Positions 53,633 through 61,674 of a DNA stretch of 64,000 nucleotides are shown here, in pieces (positions within the stretch are counted from its first letter, which is position 1; each line of letters opens with the position of its first letter). Both the position numbers and the translations under genes were made by a program. The notes under the pieces are model-generated. The model ran no database searches, was not told the origin of the DNA, and was given only the letters and a program-made list of their open reading frames with translations. This stretch comes from Ignatzschineria indica (GTDB lineage: Bacteria > Pseudomonadota > Gammaproteobacteria > Cardiobacteriales > Wohlfahrtiimonadaceae), in the NCBI RefSeq assembly GCF_003121925.1, contig NZ_QEWR01000002.1, forward strand, positions 682,001-746,000, in the 5' to 3' direction.

Positions 53633-55144
53633 TTAATCCTCTCCTTCTTTTTCTAATGTGGTAATTATTTCATGAGATTGTTCGGCAAGGCTTATCAACA
53701 CTTTATTCAATGATTCTGCAATGAAACCATATTCACCAAACTCTATTGAACGAACTGTTGTTTTATGGTCATTATCACAATCAAAATCATAAGCCGATAC
53801 CTGATCGGGAGTTACTATATCGCGAGCTGTTAAATTAAATTTTTCTAATAACCGATCTTTTTGTGGATGCTCACTGAGCAACAATAAATTATTTAATTGC
53901 TGTAAAAATGTATCACTATGTGTTGTGATAAGTAGATAGCAACCACTGTTGATTAATTGAATAATAATCTTTGCCATCTCTCTTTGTGCAGCAAGATGGA
54001 GATGCGCTTCTGGTTCTTCAAAAATAATAAAAGAATTTGTCAAAACAGGATTTAATATTGACAATGCAGCAACTTCAGTAACAAGTGATGAGCTAGCAGA
54101 GAGAGGAATCGTATGATCAGAGCCATCGGGCTGATATTCAAAGGTGGGGCGATCGACATTGGGAGAGTTTGAGCGAATATCCCCTGATAATAATCGTTTA
54201 ATATTATCACTCAAAGAGGTTGCATTCTTCTGTGCTTTTTTCTTTCCCCCATAGCTTCTTCGATTGATCTCTTCCGTAAAAGCAATTAAGGGCTCTGTTA
54301 AATTGCCCTTAAATCTCTCTACAAAAAAACTTCTATCTTCGGAGCTTTCGGTTAGTAAAAAGGGATCATTCTCCTTTTCTAATACCTCTGTTGCTTCTCG
54401 CCATCGTGCGATCGTTCCTTGCACAAAGAAGTCTGATGTTAATAGAATACCGGTCCTTGCTGCCGGGATGTAGAGTAGATTCTCGAACTTATCCCACATT
54501 TCCCCAAAATAAGTATGCCCAATAATCTCCTTTTCAGTTCGCTTAAGCAAGGCAATATAGAGCTCACTCTCGCTCTCTGTTAGTAACTCTTCTGAAAGCG
54601 GTTCTGCTCTTATTTTATATTCCAAGAGATCATCATACTCTCTCTCTTTACGATCTCTCCATTTAAAGGTGAAGCAAGCTGTAAACTTTCGCCCTTCTTT
54701 ATCTATTGTCTCTTCTGATACCAATATGGGGCGTACCTGAACATCGATCGTCAATATAAGATCAGGTCCACTATTAAAAAGAAGTTTTGACTCCTCATTA
54801 AACCCATCAAATTTAAAGCATTTTTTCAAAATAGTTTTAGAATTCTGCTTAAGATAATAAGGAACTTCTGCCTTAATCTTATTTAGAAGTGATTCAGGAA
54901 CCTCTTTCTGTTGAGCTCTTTTTTCTTCTAAAGCTTGAGCCGTTAATTGATGGATTAAATCAATAAGTTCAGTTTTTACAATATCAGCAAGAGTCGCTCT
55001 CTTTTTAATACTATTAATAGCAGCCCACAGAGCACTTGCGGCATATGTTTTACCACTATTATTTTGCCCTATAAATATTGTCAGTGGTTTAAGATCAAAA
55101 GTTGCGCGATCTATTTTTCCAACATTTTCAACGATAAACTGCAT
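53633..55144 (-). CDS. AAA/ABC-type ATPase of the OLD-like class
   Basis: 503 residues. Walker A GQNNSGKT at about 26-33, an ABC-like signature region (LSASSSLVTEVAAL), Walker B FIIFEEPEAHLH, and a switch histidine in LLITTHSDT. The ~250-residue middle is a charged coiled-coil-like insert. No TOPRIM domain follows, so it is not a full OLD nuclease. This ATPase type occurs in Septu, PARIS (AriA) and related defence pairs; the partner here is neither HNH nor DUF4435, so no named system is assigned. First gene of a two-gene unit. Confidence 0.8.
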   Translation of the reverse strand: MQFIVENVGKIDRATFDLKPLTIFIGQNNSGKTYAASALWAAINSIKKRATLADIVKTELIDLIHQLTAQALEEKRAQQKEVPESLLNKIKAEVPYYLKQNSKTILKKCFKFDGFNEESKLLFNSGPDLILTIDVQVRPILVSEETIDKEGRKFTACFTFKWRDRKEREYDDLLEYKIRAEPLSEELLTESESELYIALLKRTEKEIIGHTYFGEMWDKFENLLYIPAARTGILLTSDFFVQGTIARWREATEVLEKENDPFLLTESSEDRSFFVERFKGNLTEPLIAFTEEINRRSYGGKKKAQKNATSLSDNIKRLLSGDIRSNSPNVDRPTFEYQPDGSDHTIPLSASSSLVTEVAALSILNPVLTNSFIIFEEPEAHLHLAAQREMAKIIIQLINSGCYLLITTHSDTFLQQLNNLLLLSEHPQKDRLLEKFNLTARDIVTPDQVSAYDFDCDNDHKTTVRSIEFGEYGFIAESLNKVLISLAEQSHEIITTLEKEGED

Positions 55145-55263
55145 GTTTCTACCTTAATGATTAAAATCTATGATGATTGTTAATGTACTATAAAACAATT
55201 TATGGCGCACTTTTACTGGGAATATACCGAGAATATACAGGGAATAGATGTAATAGAGATCTA

Positions 55264-55290
55264 CATGCCGGCAATCAGCCCCTTCTCCCC
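55264..55290 (-). pseudogene. Tiny kpsC-junction trace (copy B')
   Basis: About 23 bases (TGCCGGCAATCAG then CCCCTTCTC) repeat the distal end and junction of copy B at 55690-55712. A trace of an older insertion scar. Confidence 0.5.
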
Positions 55291-55508
55291 CATTTAAATA
55301 GAAACGAAACCCTCAAGTATAGGTATAGATAATGAGATATTAGATTCTTTCATCACTCATTTATCAAATATTAATTATTATAGATCAATTCCTTAATAAA
55401 CGGGTAAAGCGATCTTTAAGGAGAATAAGTACGAGTCCTTAAAAAATTTAAGCCAAGGTGACCCTTGGCTTTTCTGTCTGAATTTAGCGTCACGGCCGAA
55501 CCTTCTTT

Positions 55509-55703
55509 AACCTACCACCCCATCGTCCGTATTAAACCTTTTAGCTGTTGCCACTTTCTGCCTAAGTAGGTGGTTTTGAGCTTGGTGGATTTCTGTTTAC
55601 TACGCTCAGTCACTAAAGCTTGTAGCGTGCTGATGGCGTTACTGATTTTGCCGGTATCGATATTGAGATTGGTAAGAGAGTAGATGAGCATGCCAGCAAT
55701 CAG
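55509..55703 (-). pseudogene. kpsC 3'-end scar, copy B (195 bp)
   Basis: Nearly base-for-base duplicate of the last 195 bases of kpsC (58768-58962), including its stop codon region. It ends at the same internal kpsC position as the other copies. Confidence 0.92.
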
Positions 55704-55726
55704 CCCCTTCTCACTGCTCTAACTCG

Positions 55727-55895
55727 GTTCTTAAGTGTTTTTGCTGATAGCTCTTTATTAACAAACTCAAACCCACAATCTAAACACCTAATCAGCAACT
55801 GTTGATATGTAAATTGAGTATCACCAAGCGCCTCGCGCTCTTTAATCCCAATTACTGACTAGGTATTGAATCAACACTCGATGAAAGTAAAGAGG
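55727..55895 (-). pseudogene. Decayed copy of the antitoxin and toxin genes
   Basis: 55727-55855 matches 57893-58022, inside the zinc-protein gene, and 55860-55895 matches 58480-58516, inside the toxin-like gene; the sequence between is deleted. It directly follows scar B, so an earlier copy of the three-gene module stood here. Confidence 0.85.
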
Positions 55896-55897
55896 AT

Positions 55898-55926
55898 TTG
55901 ACAACAATATGCTTCATCTATAATAT
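55898..55926 (+). promoter_or_regulatory. Promoter of the small RNA before the NYN gene
   Basis: TTGACA at 55898-55903 with TATAAT at 55919-55924 (15-base spacer) or the overlapping TAATAT (17-base spacer). Confidence 0.6.
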
Positions 55927-55931
55927 TCTAT

Positions 55932-56008
55932 ACAGATATATGCCCGTTTGCAGTAAGCCTACCGCCTTATCTCAGGTAGCGCCGAACCATTCGGGCTTTT
56001 TGTTTTTA
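55932..56008 (+). ncRNA. Structured small RNA upstream of the NYN nuclease
   Basis: After the promoter comes a ~65-nt segment with an outer GCCCG/CGGGC stem (55942-55946 with 55992-55996) and an inner CTACC/GGTAG stem (55959-55963 with 55975-55979), ending in TTTTTGTTTTT. The NYN gene starts 15 bases after this terminator. A short terminated RNA before a nuclease gene resembles type III toxin-antitoxin or AbiF-like arrangements; pairing of the two is inferred. Confidence 0.55.
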
Positions 56009-56022
56009 GAGGTAATGAAAAT

Positions 56023-56754
56023 ATGTCAACAGCAATACTCATTGACGGTGCTTTTTTAATAAAAAGATCTCGTTATTTAAGTAAAAAATACCCTAAAGGT
56101 TTGTCGCAAGAAGAGATCAATACGATCTGCTATGATCCCCAAAAAGTCGCTACTTTCATTTTTGAGTATGCTCTATCCCACTTAAATACAAAGAAAGAGG
56201 GTAGAAAACGAGATCTTTATAGAATCTTTTTTTATGATTGCCCACCTGCTCAATATAAAGGGCATAACCCAATCTCTAAAGATGCCTACGATTCAACTAA
56301 AACTAAAGAATATCAATTCAGAACAGCGCTGCATACCGAACTCAAAAAACTTAGAAAGGTTGCCCTTAGATTTGGGGAGATCACACATACCAACTGGACA
56401 TACAAAGATAGAGTGATTCAAGATCTATTAAAGGATAAAAAAAGATTTGAGGATATTACTAAAGATGACGTTCACCTCTCTTTTAGACAAAAAGGTGTTG
56501 ATATGAAAATCGGAATAGATATCTCCTCATTAACTCTTAAAAAGCTTGTCAAACAAATCATCTTGATTGCAGGTGATGCTGACTTTGTACCCGCTGCAAA
56601 GCTGGCTAGAAGAGAGGGAATTGATTTTATATTAGATCCTATGGGGCTCAATATTAATTCAGAATTGTTTGAACATATAGATGGACTTCATAGCCCTAAA
56701 AAAGATCTCATTTGGATTCCTAGAAACAATAAACAAAACCCATCTAAAAAATAA
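56023..56754 (+). CDS. NYN (PIN-like) domain ribonuclease
   Basis: 243 residues. NYN/LabA-type PIN fold: STAILIDGAFL with the first acidic residue (D8), a middle VDMKIGIDISSL with two more aspartates, and LIAGDADFVPAAKLARREGIDFILD with the last acidic pair. Such proteins cut RNA. Basic C-terminus. Flanked by kpsC scars B and C, and preceded by its own promoter-RNA-terminator unit. A role in phage defence or as a toxin is suggested by location only. Confidence 0.8.
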   Translation: MSTAILIDGAFLIKRSRYLSKKYPKGLSQEEINTICYDPQKVATFIFEYALSHLNTKKEGRKRDLYRIFFYDCPPAQYKGHNPISKDAYDSTKTKEYQFRTALHTELKKLRKVALRFGEITHTNWTYKDRVIQDLLKDKKRFEDITKDDVHLSFRQKGVDMKIGIDISSLTLKKLVKQIILIAGDADFVPAAKLARREGIDFILDPMGLNINSELFEHIDGLHSPKKDLIWIPRNNKQNPSKK

Positions 56755-56828
56755 AAATTCTAGATGTGAAAATGTAAGTTAAGTTATGATCTGTACGCTT
56801 GAGACCTTTTAGGATAAACTTCCCCATC

Positions 56829-57020
56829 ACCACCCCATCGTCCGTATCAATCCTTTTAGCTGTTGCCACTTTCTGCCTAAGTAGGTGGTTTTGAGCTTGG
56901 TGGATTTCTGTTTACTCCGCTCAGTCACTAAAGCTTGTAGCGTGGTGGTGGCGTTGGTGATTTTGCCGGTATCGATATTGAGATAGGTGGGATAGAGGAT
57001 CAGTGTGCCGGAAATGAGTT
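56829..57020 (-). pseudogene. kpsC 3'-end scar, copy C (~190 bp)
   Basis: Close duplicate of kpsC 58772-58962 with slightly more changes than copy B. It ends with the junction AGTTCTAAAAAT shared with copy A. Confidence 0.92.
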
Positions 57021-57192
57021 CTAAAAATCAAAGCCTTTAAAAAAACTCTGAAATAAAAACCGCCAGCTCCCACATAAATTAAAATAATTAATATAGAGAC
57101 ATGGCGGGTAATAAGGTACTCATTTAAATAAGTTTTAGCGCATAAAACTCATCTTTTAAAATCACATTTTAAGTGTTATCAAAACATCAATT

Positions 57193-57624
57193 TCAAACAT
57201 CGTATCTGATATCTTCCCCTTTTAACTCACTATTTCGCAAAATAAAATTAACAACATCTATAAGCTGTACATTGGTTTGTGCAATTAAGAGCTTTTGCAC
57301 CATATCAGCTTCATACACCTTAGCTTCATCATGCACTAAATATAGTACTTCAACCTCAGTATTAATAAATAGTTGCCTATTCTTTAAATCGCTATTTTCT
57401 CCATCAGAAGCATAGATAGATATATCACTGACAACCCTAATTTTTTGATAATCATTGTCATCAACACTTATCTGAAAGTTCTTATCAGAAGTGAGTTTTA
57501 TTGTTTTTATATTTGCATTTAATACCTCATCAATATCTTGTTTTGAGATCTTTTTTATTGCAAACCCCAATTGCGTAAATGGTAGTATTAGCGATCCTTG
57601 TAACATTTCTTCATTCATACACAT
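57193..57624 (-). CDS. SecB-like chaperone of a toxin-antitoxin-chaperone module
   Basis: 143 residues. Beta-rich first part and a C-terminal helix region (QTNVQLIDVVNFILRNSELKGEDIRYDV) in the place of the SecB 'PYARE-ISDL' helix. SecB-like proteins encoded after a toxin and antitoxin form TAC systems (such as MqsRAC), in which the chaperone protects the antitoxin and can control phage infection. The gene starts 6 bases after the zinc-protein gene. SecB relation is judged by pattern, not a strong signature. Confidence 0.6.
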   Translation of the reverse strand: MCMNEEMLQGSLILPFTQLGFAIKKISKQDIDEVLNANIKTIKLTSDKNFQISVDDNDYQKIRVVSDISIYASDGENSDLKNRQLFINTEVEVLYLVHDEAKVYEADMVQKLLIAQTNVQLIDVVNFILRNSELKGEDIRYDV

Positions 57625-57630
57625 AGATTC

Positions 57631-58092
57631 CTATCTTACATATGTGGAGTGTCTAGGCGGTAACTGATTATCTAAAGTAAAAATTGATTGATCAATCGAG
57701 GAGAAAGAGCTAATGGTTGTTCTATAATTAACCGTTGGAATGCGATGGGTGTAAATATTATTAATAATTCCACTCCCTTTTTGTAAGCCTCTGTCCACTT
57801 CAATTGTGTAATCAAAGGATACCCTTCTACTCTGATAAGCATCTTTTATAGTCGTAAGACTAAGCTTCAGCATCATTTCAGCCCTATCCCGATTCTTAAG
57901 TGTTTGTGCTGATAGTTCTTTATTAACAAACTCAAACCCACAATCTAAACACCTAATCAGCAACTGTTGATATGTAAATTTAGTATCACCAAGAGCCTCG
58001 CGCTCTTTAATCCCAATTACTGTATGCTCACTATCACATATGCAACAAGGTTCTAAGAACTGATTATATTCGTCTAACACCATTGTATTCAT
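57631..58092 (-). CDS. Zinc-ribbon protein, antitoxin-like (MqsA type N-terminus)
   Basis: 153 residues from the ATG at 58092 (GAGGT upstream). Two cysteine pairs, CCICDSEHTVIG and CLDCGFEF, separated by a TYQQLLIRC stretch, give the YgiT/MqsA-type zinc finger. The C-terminal half is not the HTH of E. coli MqsA and is unrecognised. Its start overlaps the toxin-like gene by 29 bases, and the chaperone-like gene follows at 6 bases. A fragment of this gene is repeated at 55727-55855. Confidence 0.65.
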   Translation of the reverse strand: MNTMVLDEYNQFLEPCCICDSEHTVIGIKEREALGDTKFTYQQLLIRCLDCGFEFVNKELSAQTLKNRDRAEMMLKLSLTTIKDAYQSRRVSFDYTIEVDRGLQKGSGIINNIYTHRIPTVNYRTTISSFSSIDQSIFTLDNQLPPRHSTYVR

Positions 58093-58597
58093 CTCGCACC
58101 TCATGAAAAGAGACCCCAATCAAAATCAATCTTTTATTTCCTATAAAAAACTTACAGTAATAATCTTCTCTCTTTTCTGTTTTTGTTAATAAAGTATCTT
58201 TGGGATACGGGTTAAGAATATAAGCATCACTAGCCGCCCATTTTTTACTATCACCTACATGATATATACACCAAGAAGAGTTAAGAAAATAAGCCTTATT
58301 TTCGGGGTAAAAGTTTTCCTTCATAAGAAGAGTAATAATCTCCGAGATACTATCAACCTCATATTGATCTTGAAGCTCATCAATATTGTAAACTTTATCA
58401 GAGTTTAACGCTTTAAAGTCTTCAATAATCTTATGCTCAAGGTCTGCAGATATCACTATACCTTTAGCATCATCACCTACTAGGTGTTGAATCAATACTC
58501 GATGAGAGTAAAGAGGGGTACTCCCTGTTATATAGCGATCCCCATTTTCTTCTTTCGGCGGTAATACCGGCGCTTTATATAAGGAAATTATCTCCAT
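58064..58597 (-). CDS. Putative toxin of a three-gene TAC-like operon
   Basis: 177 residues. The last ~60 residues (DAYILNPYPKDTLL, then YYCKFFIGNKRLILIGVSFHEV) have the order of turns and strands of MqsR-type RNA interferases (IWQDVYRP, then YLKITVIHDVLIVSFKEK), but the N-terminal 100 residues are extra. First in the operon before a zinc antitoxin-like and a SecB-like gene, the order of mqsRAC. Similarity to MqsR is weak by eye; the operon order is the stronger evidence. Confidence 0.5.
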   Translation of the reverse strand: MEIISLYKAPVLPPKEENGDRYITGSTPLYSHRVLIQHLVGDDAKGIVISADLEHKIIEDFKALNSDKVYNIDELQDQYEVDSISEIITLLMKENFYPENKAYFLNSSWCIYHVGDSKKWAASDAYILNPYPKDTLLTKTEKREDYYCKFFIGNKRLILIGVSFHEVRDEYNGVRRI

Positions 58598-58768
58598 AAA
58601 AATTTCACTAATACATATTTAAAGATTTACTTAAGCAATGACTTCTGGATTACTTAAACTAACAAAAAATATTACAGTATTTAATTCTATGCATAAAAAG
58701 ATTAGCACATCCATAGCAATAATGATAACGCCTCTCCTATAAATATCGCTTATATTGCAATATCAAAC

Positions 58769-60892
58769 CTACCACCCCATCGTCCGTATTAAACCTTTTA
58801 GCTGTTGCCACTTTCTGCCTAAGTAGGTGGTTTTGAGCTTGGTGGATTTCTGTTTACTCCGCTCAGTCACTAAGGCTTGTAGCGTGGTGGTGGCGTTGGT
58901 GATTTTGCCAGTATCGATATTGAGATAGGTGGGATAGAGGATGAGCGTGCCGGCGATCAGTTGTAGGAGCGTGAGCTTTCTGCCTCTTCTGCCGGTTAAG
59001 GTGTGGCGATCTTCCGTTAAGCCCCAGTTTGCATAGAAAGGGATGCCGTAGCAGAAGACCTTTTTCCCCCGTAAAAGTGCCTCAAAGCCGGAGAGCGATG
59101 TCATGGTATGGAGTTCATCACACTGCTCAATCAGCGCGATGATATCACCATCGATCATCACCTCATCGGCATACTCTTTTGCCACCGCTTCCGGCACAAT
59201 CCCGACGCGATTTCCACTCACCACATCGGGATGGGGCTTGTAGACGATATAGGCCGCTGGGTTTTGTCGGCGAACCTCTTTGAGCAGTGCTAAATTGGTA
59301 TTGATATCGCGCGTGCCGGTCTGAATGGAGGCATCATCTTCCACCTGCCCCGGCACTAGGAGGATCGGTCTCTCGCCCGCTTTCGGTAAGGTACAATCTT
59401 GCCGGCCCACATTATATTTACCGATCTTAAAATTGATAAGATCTTTCTGCAATGTTGCCGCTTCGGCTAATAGCTCGGCATCAAAAGTGGTTTCGCTTAA
59501 GATCTGCTCTAAGCGTGAAGGGGTACTTGCATCAAAATAGATGCCTAAATCATCAAGCACCAAAGAGCGCGGTGGAACAAGGTTAGAGCCTAAGCCCACG
59601 GAGCGGATAAAACCATCTTCCATTCTTAAGATCGGCAATTGCTGCTGATTCGCCCACTCTACCAATTGCGGAAACTTCTTCCCCCAGATAAGGAGCCGAA
59701 TCTTATTTTCTGCATGATCTGAGTCTTCTGATTTTTCTAAGTTTTCTGAATTCTCTGTATTCCGATCAATCCGATTACGCATTTCTGCATAAGCACACTC
59801 AACTGCAGCCTGATTCTTAAAGAAACGAAGCCGATTATTCACCGCGCGTAAAAAGGGGGTGATAATTTTCCGCTTCCAGAACGATAAGCCCACTACCCAG
59901 ATCTCCCCCGCAAGGAGCTTCTCCCGCCGTTTCATCATGATGAGATAATCGATCACATCAAAGATCGTTCCTCTTCTGCCGGTATAAGGATTGAGATAAC
60001 GGCAATATTGCAGGTAACTCGCGGTAAAGAGCTCAAGAAGAGTTGCGTGCCGGCGGCGGGATTTGAACTCCGGCACTAAAACTTGTGGATGGCGATCTTC
60101 CGTCAATCCCCAACCGGCATACCACGGTAGACCAAAGATGACCACTTTTTTGCCGAGCATCAGAGCCTCAAACCCCATCTGCGAGGTGGCGACATAGATA
60201 GAGTCCATCTTCTTCAATAAGGTATGGGGATGAATATTCTCCGCTAAGAACCGAATTTGTGGATCACGCGCTAATGCTGGCATCACCTCGGTAAAATGCC
60301 CCTGCTTCTTCCCTGCTAAGACATCGGGATGAATCTTAATCCAGATCACCGCCTCCGGATGCTCCCGCTTTGCACGCTCTAACATGGTGAGAAAGGTCTC
60401 CGCTTTGACGCCACCATATTGCAAAGACATATCGCCAAAAGTTTGGTCGATGATTAAGAGATGCTCTCTCTCTGCCTCAAAGGTTAAATTTGCCGGCAGA
60501 TCTTCCGGAATGGCATTATATTTCGTTAGTTGATGGGTCAAGATCAAATCAAGCGCCCGTGCGCCATCCGCTAAGAACGATTCCGGCATCTCCTCTTTTA
60601 AAATCAACTGCTCTAAGCGGGAAGGCTTGGAAGCATCGTAATAGATTCCCAAATCATCCACCACAATTGATAAGGGCGCTTCTCCATTCACGCCGAGATC
60701 CATGGAGCGAAGGAAGCCATCTTCAAGCGCAACAAAAGGGAGCTGATGCTTCGCAGCATAGTTTCGCGCCTTTTGCGTATTCGCCTTATTGCCCCAGCCG
60801 ACAACGACATCTTTGTCTGCCATATCTAAGACATGCTCCAACAAAGCACGCTTTCGCTTTAGACCTGCAGAAAAGGTAATGATCATGCGCAA
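58769..60892 (-). CDS. kpsC: Capsule polysaccharide protein KpsC (beta-Kdo transferase type)
   Basis: 707 residues with two tandem Capsule_synth domains, about 1-345 and 380-690. Each carries the same landmarks: an LEDGFLRS- or MEDGFIRSVGLGS-type motif, DDLGIYYDASxPSRLEQ, a WIKIHPDV or VYKPHPDV motif and GKKVxxxGxPxYAxWGLTEDRH. KpsC links capsule to its lipid anchor by adding Kdo at the inner membrane. KpsS is not in the window. The 3' end is the duplicated sequence found three more times in the island, so it is an insertion hotspot. Confidence 0.9.
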   Translation of the reverse strand: MRMIITFSAGLKRKRALLEHVLDMADKDVVVGWGNKANTQKARNYAAKHQLPFVALEDGFLRSMDLGVNGEAPLSIVVDDLGIYYDASKPSRLEQLILKEEMPESFLADGARALDLILTHQLTKYNAIPEDLPANLTFEAEREHLLIIDQTFGDMSLQYGGVKAETFLTMLERAKREHPEAVIWIKIHPDVLAGKKQGHFTEVMPALARDPQIRFLAENIHPHTLLKKMDSIYVATSQMGFEALMLGKKVVIFGLPWYAGWGLTEDRHPQVLVPEFKSRRRHATLLELFTASYLQYCRYLNPYTGRRGTIFDVIDYLIMMKRREKLLAGEIWVVGLSFWKRKIITPFLRAVNNRLRFFKNQAAVECAYAEMRNRIDRNTENSENLEKSEDSDHAENKIRLLIWGKKFPQLVEWANQQQLPILRMEDGFIRSVGLGSNLVPPRSLVLDDLGIYFDASTPSRLEQILSETTFDAELLAEAATLQKDLINFKIGKYNVGRQDCTLPKAGERPILLVPGQVEDDASIQTGTRDINTNLALLKEVRRQNPAAYIVYKPHPDVVSGNRVGIVPEAVAKEYADEVMIDGDIIALIEQCDELHTMTSLSGFEALLRGKKVFCYGIPFYANWGLTEDRHTLTGRRGRKLTLLQLIAGTLILYPTYLNIDTGKITNATTTLQALVTERSKQKSTKLKTTYLGRKWQQLKGLIRTMGW

Positions 60893-61674
60893 TAACTTCC
60901 TTCACCCATATGGGAAATAGCCAACTCAAATAACGCTTATCCCAATAAAAAAGCGCTATATTTTCGCCCTAAGAATTATAAATATAAGAACGAAATTATA
61001 GCACTTTATAAGGGAGTTATAGATGTTCTATGAAGATAATATTTGATAGGTATTTTGTAAAGAACAATAAAAGCATCTATAGAAGAGTATGAATCATTGA
61101 TAAAAAATAATATAGTATTAATTATTTTAATAATTTATTATATTGAGCTAAGAATGCCAAATCAAAATGCTTATCTCGAGTGTTTTAATCGCAGTTAGCG
61201 AATTAAAGTATTAAATCTTCATCTATCCTTCTGATTAACTCAGGTGCTAGAACTTAGTTAGACTTGAATATTAAGTTATAACCAAGAAAGACCTTCTGAA
61301 TTATTGAGTAATATCTCTCCCAATGAATTAAAAAAAGTCACCTTACGAAGTCTCAGGTTATGTACTATGCACTTAACTATAAACTTACAACCCCAGAACT
61401 ATTGGACACCCCTCTCAAATACAATAAATTATATTATTGAAGACAAAGAATATAATTATAAAATTTTTTAGAGAAATAATTATAAATCTGGGAGCCAATG
61501 CTATTATCCCCAAAAAAGAAATACTCTTACCAACAATAATCCTTTGGACTGGGTATATTTACAAAGTTTATCATTTAATGAAGAATACATTTTTAAGGCT
61601 AAAACAACATTTTTTTAGCTTATCACTATATTTGGTTGAAACTATAAATATTCAATACCCCCTAGAGTATTCTT
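60893..61674. other. Intergenic region of the capsule locus
   Basis: 780 bases, very AT-rich, with no intact gene. It contains the IS3 relic listed next. A small plus-strand frame at 61437-61706 has biased composition and is not called. Confidence 0.5.
61154..61330 (+). mobile_element. IS3-family transposase relic
   Basis: A broken frame reads MPNQNAYLECFNRS, a stop, and further on (after more stops) YNQERPSELLSNISPNELKK. These match the end of the integrase core of IS3-type transposases (QNAYIERFNRT and YNxERPHxALGNLTPxE). No terminal repeats or first orf remain. Confidence 0.7.

Noticed and set aside
53633-55144. Assignment of the ATPase to PARIS AriA or Septu PtuA
   Set aside because: The expected partners (DUF4435 AriB, HNH PtuB) are absent; the adjacent partner has a different motif.
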